NCBI GenBank assembly: GCA_015178975.1
Contig: WHVD01000078.1
Span: 310,001 to 374,000 of the forward strand
Origin: Hysterangium stoloniferum
Lineage: Eukaryota; Basidiomycota; Agaricomycetes; Hysterangiales; Hysterangiaceae
Length of the DNA stretch: 64,000 nucleotides
Reading direction: 5' to 3'
The position numbers and the translations under genes were made by a program. Positions 22,913-35,300 of the stretch are shown here, piece after piece; within the stretch, counting starts at the first letter, position 1, and every line of letters starts with the position of its first letter. A model generated the notes under the pieces. It did not search any database, had not been told where the DNA came from, and worked only from the letters and a program-made list of their open reading frames with translations.

Positions 22913-24134
22913 AACTTGCTCATCATGGGTCCCAAATGCAAAGCTGCCAAAGGACCATCTCAACTTCAATCCCTGTTGCAACTTTAGACCACCCAACCCA
23001 AAACCCCAAATCAGCTGACAACATCAGCTTCCATCGAAGAAGTTACTGAAGAAGTTACCGAGGATCTCAATGCTCCCAACACTTCCAACAATGAAGTAGA
23101 AGAACAGCTGGCAACATCGAAAAAGAAATCTTCCGATGAACCGACTGAACTGTTGTTTGTCAACTCCATTGTGAAATTTGCTGACTATTTGAAATCTGCT
23201 GAGGAAAGCAAAGAATCATCCCACACCAGAGTCAAAGAACCTAAACCATTTACTAGCAAGGATCTGAAAAAATTGAAGAATTTCCTTCTCCAATGCCATT
23301 TCAGTTTCCATGATCGACCTGCTGCATTTAAGTCCGACAATCAAAAAGTCAATTTCACACACTCTTATCTCAAGGATACCACTCAGGATTGGTTTGAACC
23401 CGGACTATTTAGAATATCCGATGAGACACACATACGGCTCGATGACTGGAACACATTTGTGGAAGAACTGGAAACTAATTTTGGACCTTACGATCAATCC
23501 GGTGAAGCAGAAAATGAATTAATGATGCTCAAGATGAAGGACAATCAACGAGTCTCCGATTATCTTGTCAAGTTCAATACCCTCACCACATGATGTGGAT
23601 GGGATGATTCTGCCCTTGGCACCATTTTTATATGGGACTTCCGTCATGCCTTAAAGATGAGATTTGCAAAGATGGGAAGCCGAAAACTCTCCAACTCATG
23701 TGGATTAAAGCTCAGACATCCGATGCCTGTTATTGGGAATGAAAAGCCGAGGTCTCCTGAGAGAATCTGATGGAACATTCTCAGAACAACAAGGCGTCAA
23801 CTAGCAAGTCTTCCAGCAATAACTCAGGCAATAACACCAGCAACTCATACTGGCAAATCAAATTCTGATCAGAAAAAGGACAAGAAATCCAACAAGGATA
23901 AACAGTCAACTTCCGACAAACCCAACATTTCCCATTTGTTGGGCACCGATGGTAAACTCACCCCGAAGGAGAAACAATGATGCATGGATAATGACCTCTG
24001 CCTTTTCTGTGGGAAAGGTGGACACAAGGTTTCTGACTGTACTGTTAAGTCTAACTCTTCCATGGCCCATGTGGCAACTTCCACTATGACTACAACTTCC
24101 AAGGAAAAACCCACCATGGAGTCAAAAAAAGTAA

Positions 24135-24169
24135 GCAACCCTCCAGAATCTGCATGGACAGAGGGTTGC
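24135..24169 (+). promoter_or_regulatory. Gag-end hairpin of element B
   Basis: GCAACCCTC at 24135-24143 pairs perfectly with GAGGGTTGC at 24161-24169, just after an A-rich AAAAAAG run. It is equivalent to the hairpins in elements A and C. Candidate gag-pol recoding signal. Confidence 0.55.
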
Positions 24170-24341
24170 ATTGACTCTCTCTGGGTTTCCAAGATTATCT
24201 GTCTCAACATGTCCGCTCTCTTGAATCCTGACTCATTATTTGTAAAACTCATCTCTGACCTTCTTGGAAATTTAGTGTTCCAAGCTCTGATAGATTCTGG
24301 CTCCACACACTGTTTTGTAGATACCACCTTTGCCATGAAAC

Positions 24342-26184
24342 TTTTACGACCCATTCCTGGATGTTCCAATATCCGACTTCTTACCTCTGACTACAGAACA
24401 TCATAGTTACCATATCTTCCGCATTCTTCCCTTGTTCCACATTTGGTAATTTGTCCGTTGACAAGTATTCACTCATTTGTCTATTATATTCCCATTTCGG
24501 AATATTGTCTCCCTGATATGTCTTATTGTATTCTGTTTTAGGATACTCCTATTTCTGTCTTATTGTAATGTATTCAGGGGATTCTCTTAGATAGCTCAAT
24601 ATATGCTATAGTGTCACAGAGCTTCAACAATAGAATAAGCAAAGGTCCAGTAATTTAAATACTGATAGATTAATGAGCTGCGCTATTAAGCTTAAACAAC
24701 TCAAATCAATGCTTATTTTGATTATTGAAAGGTTCAATATAACTGTGTATGACTCTTTTAGCAAATAAAAGAACTATTCCTTGAGAATAGGGGCTGGAAG
24801 CTGAATATATGCGCAGTAACTTGGCAGAGACTTGATATAAGAGCTTCGGATTCTTGTATGCTTATTTGTAACTATTAATAGTTATTTAACAAGGTGTTAA
24901 ATAATTTATTAATAGAGAAAATAATATGTATTGGATTATCTGAGTGCTTGTACTTGATTAATTCAATAAACTTAGGGCTGGGCCTTGAATAATCTAGTAT
25001 TGGCAGGGAATTTCAGTAAGGATACTTAGATACTTATTAGGTTTATTATGTAATTAATAAGCCTAAAGGGTAGCTGTGAGGCTGGGGGAACTTAGATGAT
25101 TAGCTAAGTTCAAGAGTTGCTGACAAAGATTCAAGATGCTGCAAGTGTAGGTGCTTGCAGTTAGTGTATCAGACTAAGGCTATTATTGTCCTTAGGATGA
25201 TTAGATAAGCTGGTGCTGTGCTGCAAATATGTGTGTGATAAGATTGGTTTTATTGGAAACTTGGCCCTCCTTATATACATTTTGACAACTCAATGATTAG
25301 CTAATTATTTAGTTTATGAGGTCATTAGTTAGATCATAATGACCTCATATTCTACTCATTATTTACCCTTTGTTTATCATGTGATTCCCTTCTCTGAGAC
25401 AAGGGTTCTAACCTCTTGCTTGAACATGAAGGTTCAAGGCCGCGGTCCCGGGACAGAAGCAAATGATGAGTCGGCGGGATCAAATAATGACTCGGGTAGT
25501 CACATTTGTGACTTGTGTGACTCGGGTGGTCACATCCGTGACTTGTGTGACATCCCGACACCGGAGGCTTATCTAATAAGTCACATGACTCCAAAAATGC
25601 GCAAACTGGGCTGCAGCAAGGTGCCAAAAGGTAATAACTAAGTAAATAAAATATAAATAATTAGTTAAAAATTATAATAAATTAACTAAGATATAATAGC
25701 ATAATATGAGTTCATATATGCTATTATTATGCGAAGTTAAAAGGAATAGAGCCTATATTTCACAATAAAAATATAATAAAAATACAATAAATTCGAAAGA
25801 ATATTAAATAATCCACAGAAAATTAAGAAGATATTATGATATGATGCTGATACATCACACTTATTATGGTCTTAGTTTGTAGTACAATAACAAGAAGACT
25901 TATATTAGTTTCTGTGAATTTGTACTTTACTTTAGATCTGATATCGACTTAGTTTCTTATTCCCTCTTCCATCTTTCTGTATGCTCGATATTTGGAACTC
26001 TTTGGAACTCTGAATATCTGTATATTCCATCATAAGTCTTACCTCTGAAACTAAGGACTTTAAGTGTTTGCATAGAGGCACAGCACATAAGCTGAAGCCA
26101 ACATCCTAACCCTATCCGATAGTTTCCAACTTCCCGGTGACTTTCCGATAGTTCTGGAATAAGTTCCCGACACAACACTTAACA
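24342..26184 (+). mobile_element. Solo LTR, family B, nested in element B's protease region
   Basis: LTR B in two parts (24342-24563 and 25860-26184) around a G LTR, with a perfect 5-bp duplication gaaac (24337-24341 and 26185-26189). A same-family insertion into a family member. Confidence 0.85.
24564..25859. mobile_element. Solo LTR, type G
   Basis: 1,296 bp, TGTAATGTATTCAG ... GATACATCACA, with imperfect inverted ends and a perfect 5-bp duplication cttat (24559-24563 and 25860-25864). No coding content. Around 25490-25555 are repeated GACTCGGGT/GTGACTTGTG motifs. Only copy in the window. Confidence 0.8.
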
Positions 26185-29100
26185 GAAACATAATCTGAAA
26201 CTCCATTCTGTTCCCACAATTTCTTTGCATCTGTTTGATGGCACTAGCAATACGGCAATTACCCAAGCCTGCAACATGTCTATCCAGTTCCCATGTGGAA
26301 CATCCCAGACAGTTACTTTTTTCATAACACAGTTGGACTCTAGCTGTTCGGTAGTTCTTGGATACAACTGGCTCACCCGATATAATCCGTTGATTGATTG
26401 GGTATTGGGCAGTATTAATTTCCAAATTCCCAACACTTCCATTCCTCCTGCAGCATCTTTTCCGGCCAGAGCCTTTTTGGGCTCGACAGCACCTCCAGCT
26501 TCTACCAAAACCTCCAAGCCTCCAAAAATCTCTCTCATCAACACTTCAGCATTTGTTAGGGTGAGCTGTATAGATCACAGTGTTTTTCAATCAGCTTAAA
26601 AGTTGATGAAGCATCTGGATGTTTTGTGACTCCAGAATTATCCGAGCTAAAAGCTGGCCTGGAAGGAGTTCCCAAAAAATACCATGATTTTGCAGATATT
26701 TTCAGTAAGCAAAAAGCTGACTGGCTTGCACCACATAGGCCCTAGGACTTAAAAATTGATATTGAGCCCAGTTCAAACCCTCCATTAGGACCTATTTACC
26801 CGTTATCCCAATTGGAACTTTCATCTATTCGGGAGTTCTTGGATGAACATCTGTTGATAGGCTTTATCCATCCCTCAAAGTCTCTGTATGGAGCACCCGT
26901 CCTTTTCATCAGAAAGAAGGATGGTTCCCTTCGACTCTGTGTCGATTTCAGAGGATTAAATTCCATCACACAGAAAGATAAGTACCCACTTCCACTTGTT
27001 ACCGACTTACTCGATGCCCCACAGAAAGCTCAGATCTACACCAAAATAGACCTCAAACATGCCTATCATTTGGTCTGAATTGCTGAGGGCAATGAATGGA
27101 AAACTGCTTTTCAGACTCGCTATGGATCCTTTGAATGGTTGGTTATGCCATTTGGCCTTACCAATGCCCCTTCCACTTTTCAATGTTTTGTTAACAATAT
27201 ATTTTCCAACATGCTTGATGTATGTGTTATAGTCTATTTGGATGACATTTTGGTATTTTCCGAGGATCCCACTCTTCATGATGAACAAGTCCACCATGAA
27301 GTCTTCCAAAGACTCCGAAAACACGGTCTTTTCACCAACAGTAAAAAATGCTACTTTGACATGGATTCTATTGAATACTTAGGTTTCATTATCGGACCCA
27401 AGGGTCTCCGTATGGACAAAACCAAGGTTCAAGTTGTCCATGACTGGCCCAAACCATGGAAAGTCAAAGACATTCAGTCATTTTTAGGTTTTGCAAACTT
27501 TTACTGTCGTTTCATTTGGAATTACTTGGATATTACAATACCACTTACTCGTCTTACCCATAAATCTCAACCATGGGTCTTTGATGACAAATGCCACTCT
27601 GCTTTCCAGACTTTGAAAAATGCTTTCACTTCCATCCTGATTCTTTCTCATTGGAAACCTGACATTCTGATTATTGTGGAAACTGATGCTTTCAATTATA
27701 CAATTGCCCAATTCTTTCCATTCAAGATTCCGACAGTGAAATTCATCTGGTCACATTCCTTTCTCGGACACTGAAAGTGTCCGAACTCAACTACAACGTT
27801 CATGATAAGGAACTTTTGGCAATTTTTGAAGCTTTCAAACATTGGTGTCATTACCTCAAAGGTTCTGCAACTCCCGTTGACATTGTTACTGATCACAAAA
27901 ATCTCGAATATTTTTCTACCACTAAACCTTTGACCTGCCGGCAAGCCTGCTGGTCCAAATTCCTTTCCACTTTCAACATGATTATCCGTTTCTGACGATT
28001 ATCCATTTCTGACCTGGATGTCTTGGTGGAAAACCAGATGCCATGACTCAACAATGGGATGTCTATCCTAAAGAGGGGGAAAGTAACTATGCTGTTGTTA
28101 ATCTGCATAACTTGAAACCAGTTTTTACAACACAGCAACTTTCCACATCTATTCGAGCAACTATCCAATTATGCATAGCATTATGATTATGGACATTGAG
28201 CAATTACATCAAGATATCCTTTCTGCACTCACTTCCGACCTGGCTCTCAAGCCACACCTAGAAATTCCCAATAATCCCAACCAACCCTGATGGTCACAAG
28301 ACTCTCTAGGTTTTATCCATCTCAATGGACATATCTACATTCCAGATTCCAATAATCTCCGACTCCGCATACTTCAGTACAAACATGATCATCCAATCTC
28401 CAGACATTATGGCATTAACAATACTCTTGGTATAATCTGTAGAGAATATACTTGGTCCAACCTCCAAGATTTCATAACCCAGTTCTGTAAGTCATGCACC
28501 ACCTGATTATGCTCTAAAACCCAGAGACATAAGCTGTATGGCCTTCTCAAGCAACTTCCAATACTGGAAAAACCCTGGAACTCAATTTCCATGGATTTTA
28601 TTGAACAACTTCCAACTTCCGAAGGCTTTACATCCATTCTAGTTGTTGTGGATCGATTCTTGAAACAAGGCATTTTCATACCCACTCACGATACAATCAC
28701 ATCCTTACAATTAGTGGAACTTTTCATTATTCACGTATTTTCCAAACATGGTGTTCCATCTCATGTAACTTCCAATTGAGGCTCCAAGTTCATCTCCCAT
28801 TTCTTCCAGGCCCTCAGAAATGCCCTCGACATGAAACTACACTTCACCTTGGGATATCACCTGGAAGGTGATGGACAAATGGAACATGTTAATCAAATAT
28901 TGGAACAATATCTCCACATCCATTGCAACTATCAACAGGACAACTGGAAATCCCTTCTTCCGATCACGGAATTCACCTACAATAACTCTCTGAATGCAAC
29001 TACCAGCATCCCTCCCTTTTTTGCCAACAAAGGCTATAATCCAAATCTCACAGTACATTCTGAATGAGATTTGGCTTCTATCCGTGCTCAAGAATTTATT

Positions 29101-29739
29101 ACCGATCTCGACGAGTTACATCAAGAACTTCAGAAAGCTATTTCTTCTGCCCAGGAATATTATCAACATTTTCATGGACAAAAACAGGATCCCACCTCCT
29201 AATTTTAAAATTGGTGATCAGGTTTTTGTAAAAGCTCAATTCTTCTGTACCACCTGACCTTCTAAAAAACTTGCTGAGAAATTCTTAGGCCCTTTTGAAA
29301 TTATAGCACAAGCCAGTTCACTTTCATGGACTCTCTGACTTCCCAATAGTATGCAAGCAGTCCACCCCATTTTCCACATTTCCATGTTAGAACCTTGTGT
29401 TCCTAACAATATCCCGGAACATACTCAACCTCCACCCCCTCCAGTCATCATTGACGGAGAACCAGAATTTGAAGTTTCCGAGATCTTGGATTCAAAAATC
29501 GACAATCGCTGACGTACTTGTAAATTGCTCTATCTAGTCAAATGGGCAGATTATGAAGGTACCGATGAGGAAACTTCATGGATATTGGCCAAGGAACTTG
29601 GACACGCTATGGAAATTGTTACCAACCTCCACACAGCTTATCTGAGCAAACCCAGACCTTTATCATCACTCTGACCTTTTTCCATTTTCTTTCTGTTCAG
29701 TTTCTGATACTTCCTATATCACACTCGTTTTGAAATCAT

Positions 29740-30860
29740 ACAAGTCAAAAATATATATTTGCAACTACTTCAAAGTCTCTGACACCCCAAATCCTCCTTC
29801 CACCTCTACTCCTGTATCATCCACAACCTCTGCACTTTCCACCATATCCTGCACTTCATCATCCTCACTTTCTGGCCCCTTTCCTGACTCCCACCGTTTC
29901 TCGACACATTCCACCAACAAATCATTTGGCTGTTCCCTTGCCTTATCGGAAAACCTCTCAGAAACTGCAATAACGCCGATGCTAACCATTACCTTCTCCA
30001 GAAATTCATTTTGCCTTCAGAAATTCCAGGTCAACGAACAGAAACCTTTTTCCTGGATATCATTATGGCGCTCCAGTGCATCCCACATTTTCATAAGTTC
30101 CGTCCCGATAAAAACTAATGCTAATGCATCTACAGTGTCCTTGAGGAGCTCAATGCCAGTGCTATCTGTATTCGGCACTTCAGTTTCCACAATCTTGGCC
30201 GTTCCCAGATTTTCCACATTGTCAGTTTTCTGAGCCTTCTCACCTTTCAGAACCCTCTTCACAGCGAGAGTTCACAGAAGTTTGAGAGCCACACAGGATA
30301 GCAAGTTCCACCCCATTTTACCTTCTGTTTCCAACATGTCATGTTCCAAATTGAACATCAATAACATGGACTGTTGTGGATGACTTCCATCTGTTCCGGA
30401 GCTTTGACCTTTGTTTCTGTTTCAGAAATTAATCAACTTCTGACCTTTTACAAAGTCACTTGCTTTGGGACTCAAAGGCCCAGCCTCTCCCTCTACCTCC
30501 ACCTCCACAGCTTTTTGCTGTATCCAATAGTTATTGGATGAAAATACAGAAACTTATTGCTTAAACTTACCTTTCCCTCCCTTATCTCCTTTCTCTTTTC
30601 CACTGCCTCAGACTCCCACTGTTTTCTCTCTGCCTCTTCCTTCTTCCTCACCATCTTCCGCATCCATGCCTCCTTTTCTGCCTTCACCCGCTCCAACTCC
30701 CATTTTTCTGCCTCTTCAGCCTCCTTCAACTCCCACATCAACACCTTTTCCTCCTCCTCCTCTTGTCATCACTTCATCTCCTCAATCCTCTGTCATTTTC
30801 ATTGAAGTTCTTCAACCTTTGACATTTTTTGAAGCACAGTAATTTCAGTGTCTGAATCTT
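29740..30860 (-). mobile_element. Antisense reading region of element B
   Basis: Between chromodomain and 3' LTR, the better coding signal is antisense. There is a Glu/Lys/Arg-rich predicted coiled coil (KEAEEAEKWELERVKAEKEA, 30744 downward), and further down acidic and Ser-rich stretches (GPESEDDEVQDMVESAEV). It occupies the same place as the antisense region of element C. A GT donor-like boundary follows the coiled coil in both. Degraded here; function unknown. Confidence 0.6.
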
Positions 30861-31634
30861 CCGGGGTAGTGATGAACAATGGCCAATGAATTGACATGCA
30901 AGTTGTGGATAAAGAAACAAAATCATTAATTCGAATATTTGGAGGTTTTTATACTCAGACCAGCAGCTGAAACTCTCACCTCCAGAATTGTGTAAATTTC
31001 ACAACACATAACAATCAGCCGTCACTTCAATCACTCAGTACCTTATCGCCTCTATGGGACTTCAGCCTAACAGGGGGGTAGTGTTATGACCTGTTCTAAG
31101 ATGTTTCAATATCCAACCTCCGACTTCTGAACCTCTGACTATGGAACATCATAGTTACCGTATCTTCTGCATTCTTCCCTTGTTCTGCATTTGGTAATTT
31201 GTCTGTTGACAAGTATTCACTCATTTGTTTTACTATATTCCCATTTTGGAATATTGTCTCCCCAATTCGTCTTGTTGTATTCCCATTTCAGAATACTTCC
31301 ATTTCTGTCTTATTGTGGTCTTAGTTTGTAGTACAATAACGAGAAGACTTATATTAGTTTCCACAAATTTGTACTTTACTTTAGATCTGATATCAACTTA
31401 GTTTCTTATTCCCTCTTCTGTCTTTCTGTATGCTCGATATTCGGAACTCTTTGGAACTCTGAATATCCATATCTTCCATCGTAAGTCTCACCTTTGAAAT
31501 TAAGAACTTTTGAGTGTTTGCATAGAGGTGCAGCACATAAGCTGAAGCCAATGTCCTGACCCTATCCGATAGTTCCTGACTTCCCGGTGACTTTCCAATA
31601 GTTCCAGAATAAGTTCCCAACACGGCACTTAACA

Positions 31635-32383
31635 AGTTAGAATTTCAATGACTCTTCACAGGGAGTGTTAGGATTAGGTGACATTTGCTCAGAAGCATGA
31701 CAATGGGACTGTAGAGGACTGGAAGAGGTCATTTGGTCAGATGGATACAAACACTGCTGGAATAAGCCTAGGAGAGCCACTTGGGGGATAGGAAGGTGGA
31801 GACCAAGTGAAAACAAGAATGTAATTAGATTCACTACAAGAAGCTCCAGATACTAAGAGGTATGAGGAATGAAGTCACAGCAAGGCTGAGGATCAAGGAA
31901 GAGATATAGCAATATAAACAATACATATTCCAGAGAGACTGAAAGTATTATAATGCAAGCTTCAAAGAAAGGGGGGAGGGGGAGGGGAGGTTTCTAAGTT
32001 GATATTGAAACTGGAGAATAGTAATGTACAAGAAAATTATACTATAACAGCAAAAAAGAGAAAAGGTACAAAACATGGATATGGAATGACAGGAACAGAA
32101 TGGACATAAATAGGATGGAGAGAATGGAGGGATAAATGGAAGAAATGGATACCTGAAAAATCAAATGACTTGGCAAAATAAATATGACAGAAATGGAAGA
32201 CTGGTGCAGTTGGGATACATGGTTAATGCAGGGACAAGTAGAAGTGGCTTTGGATGGGAATCACATGTTAGAGAGTATCAGGACATCACTGTAAGAGACA
32301 CCATGATTGGGAAAGCTGATGTTGGGAAGCCAAAGGACATTAAAAGGAATGAGTATGCAGATGAGAAGGGCCTTAAATAATAC
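31635..32383. other. Flank between element B and the NLR stop
   Basis: No gene or repeat recognised. Purine-rich, with a G-rich run at 31970-31990. It should contain the NLR 3' UTR and terminator, which I cannot pinpoint. Confidence 0.35.
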
Positions 32384-35300
32384 CTAACAGATAGCAGGAT
32401 CAGCACCATTAGCTAAGAGGAGCTGGACTACATCTAAATGACCATTTCTGGTTGCAAGTATCAGGGCAGTGCCTTCAGAGGTCTGGACATTGGGATCAGC
32501 CCCCTTGGCTAAGAGGAGCTGGACTACATTTAAATGACCATCTATTGCTGCAAACATCAGGGCAGTGCCTGTGGAGTTCTGGACATTGGGATCAGCTCCC
32601 TCAGCTAAGAGGAGCTGGACTACACCTAAATGGCCATCTATTGCTGCAAGCATCAGAGCAGTGCCATTAGAGGTCTGGAGATTGGGATCAGCACCAGTAC
32701 TTAAGAGGAGCTGGACTACATCTAAATGACCATGTATTGCTGCAAATATTAGGACAGTGCCTTCAGATGTCTGCACATTGGGATTAGCCCCCTTGGCTAA
32801 GAGGAGTTGGACTACATCTAAATTACCATCTTTTGCTGCAGCCATCAGGGCAGTGCCTTTCGAGGTCTGGACATTGGGATCAGCATCATTGGCTAAGAGG
32901 AGCTGAACTACATCTAAATGACCATGTCTTGCTGCAAGCATTAGGGCAGTGCCTTCAGAGGTGTGGACATTAGGATCAGCTCCCTTGGCTAAGAGTTGCT
33001 GGACTACATATGAATGATCATTCCTTGCTGCAAGCATCAGGGCAGTGCCTCTAGAGGTGTGGACATTGGGATTAGCTCCATTGGCTAAGAGGAGTTGGAC
33101 TACCTCTGAATGACTATTTTGTGCTGCAAACATCAAGGCAGTTCCTTCAGATACCTGGGGATTGGGGTCAGCTCCTTTGGCTAAGAGGAGAAGGATGATT
33201 GCTAAATGGCCATTCATAGCTGCAAACATCAGGGCAGTCCCTTCAAAAACCTGGACATTGGTATCAGCTCCCTGGTCTAAGAGGAGCTGGGCTACATCTA
33301 ATTTGCCATTTCTTGCTGCAAACATCAGGGCAGTGGCTTTAGAGGTCTGGACATTGGGATCAGCATCATTGGCTAACAGGAGCTGAATTACATGTAAATG
33401 CCCATTTCTTACTGCAAACATTAATGCAGTGCCTTCAGAGGTCTGGACATTGGGATCAGCACCCTTGGCTAAGAGTTGTTGGACTATATCTGAATGACCA
33501 TTTTGTGCTGCAAGCATCAAGGCAGTGCCTTCAGAGGTGTGGACATTTGGATCAGCACCATTGGCTAATAGGAGCTGGACAACATTCAAATGACCAACCA
33601 TTGCTCCAAACATCATGGCAGTGCCTTGAGAGGCCTGCACATTGGGATCAGCACCATTGGCTAACAGGAGCTGGACAACATTCAAATGGCCAGCTATTGC
33701 TGCAAACATCAGGGCAGTGCCTTGAGAGGCCTGCACATTGGGATCAGCATCATTGGCTAACAGGAGCTGGACAATACTCAAATGACCAGCTATTGCTGCA
33801 ACCATCAGGGCAGTGCCTTGAGAGGCCTGCATGTTTGGATCAGCTCCCTTGTTGAAGAGAAACTGGAATACAACATGGTCAACTATTGTGGGACCTATTA
33901 GGGCAGTGCCTGCTGAGATCTGGACATTGGTGTCAGCTCCCATGTATATAGGGGGATGGAGTACACCTAAAAGACAAACTATTGTTGTAGAAAATAGGGC
34001 AGTGTCCTCAGAGGCCTGCACATCAGGAGCAGCACCATTTGCTAAGAGGAGCTGAACTATCTCTAAATGACCATTTGTTGCTGCAGCCATCAGGGCAGTG
34101 CCATGAGAGGTGCAGACATTGGGATCAGCCCCCTTGGCTAAGAGAAGCTGGACTACATTAGAATAACCATGTCTTGCTGCAAGCATCAGTGCAGTGCCTT
34201 CAGAGGTCTGAACATTGGGATCAACACCTTTGGCTAAGAGGAGCTGGACTACATCTAAATAACCACCTCTTGCTGCAAGTGTCAGGGAAGTGTCCTCAGG
34301 AGCCTGGACATTGGGATCAGCCCCCTTGGCTAAGAGAAGCTGGACTACATTAGAATGACCATTTCTTGCAGCAAGCATTAGTGCAGTGCCTTTAGAGGTC
34401 TGGACATCAAGATCAACAACTTTGGCTAAGAGGAGCTGGACTGCATCTGAATGACCACCTCCTGCTGCAAGTGTCAGGGCAGTCCCTTCAGAAACCTGAA
34501 CATTGGGATCAACACCTTTGGCTAAGAGGAGCTGGACTACATCTAAATAACCACCTCTTGCTGCAAGTGTCAGGGCAGTGTCCTCAGAAGCCTGGACATT
34601 GGGATCAGCCCCCTTGGCTAAGAGAAGCTGGACTACATTAAAATGACCATTCCTTGCGGCAAGCATTAGTGCAGTGCCTTTAGAGGTCTGGACATCAAGA
34701 TCAACAACTTTGGCTAAGAGGAGCTGGACTGCATCTGAATGACCACCTTCTGCTGCAAGTGTCAGGGCAGTCCCTTCAGAAACCTGAACATTGGGATCAA
34801 CACCTTTGGCTAAGAGGAGCTGGACTACATCTAAATAACCACCTCTTGCTGCAAGTGTCAGGGCAGTGTCTTCAGAAGCTTGAACATTGTGATCAGCCCC
34901 CTTGGCTAAGAGAAGCTGGACTACATTAGAATGACCATTTCTTGCAGCAAGTATTAGTGCAGTGCCTTCAGAGGTCTGGACATCAATATCAACACCTTTG
35001 GCTAAGAAAAGCTGGACTACATCTGAATGACCACCTCTTGCTGCAAGTGTCAGGGCAGTCCCTTCAGAAGCCTGAACATTGGGATCAACATCTTTGGCTA
35101 AGAGGAGCTGGACTAAACCTAAATCACCATCTGTTGCCACAGCCATCAGGGCAGTGCCTTCAGAGTCCTGGACATTGGGATCAGCACCATTGGCTAGGAG
35201 GAGCTGGACTATATTAGAATGACTATGTCTTGCAGCAAGCATCAGTGCAGTGCCTTTAGAGGTCTGGACATCAAGATCAACACCTTTGGCTAAGAGGAGC

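Larger units (their letters stand above)
21781..31634 (+). mobile_element. Ty3 chromovirus, element B, near full length but decayed
   Basis: 5' LTR 21781-22332 and 3' LTR 31082-31634 (552 and 553 bp), with likely target duplication aatta/agtta. Order: gag from the ATG at 22925, with CCHC knuckle CLFCGKGGHKVSDC; protease (ALIDSGSTHCF); RT with VYLDDILVFS; RNase H; integrase; and a chromodomain ending near 29670. An antisense reading region (29740-30860) and a purine-rich tract just before the 3' LTR follow. Nested inside are a D solo LTR in the leader and a B solo LTR in the protease region that itself carries a G solo LTR. CpG-poor with many breaks (more than ten), so old. Confidence 0.88.

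Noticed and set aside
29730-30233. 167-codon plus-strand frame after the element B chromodomain
   Set aside because: Ser/Thr-rich low complexity; the coiled-coil and acidic signals on the opposite strand, matched in element C, are more convincing.
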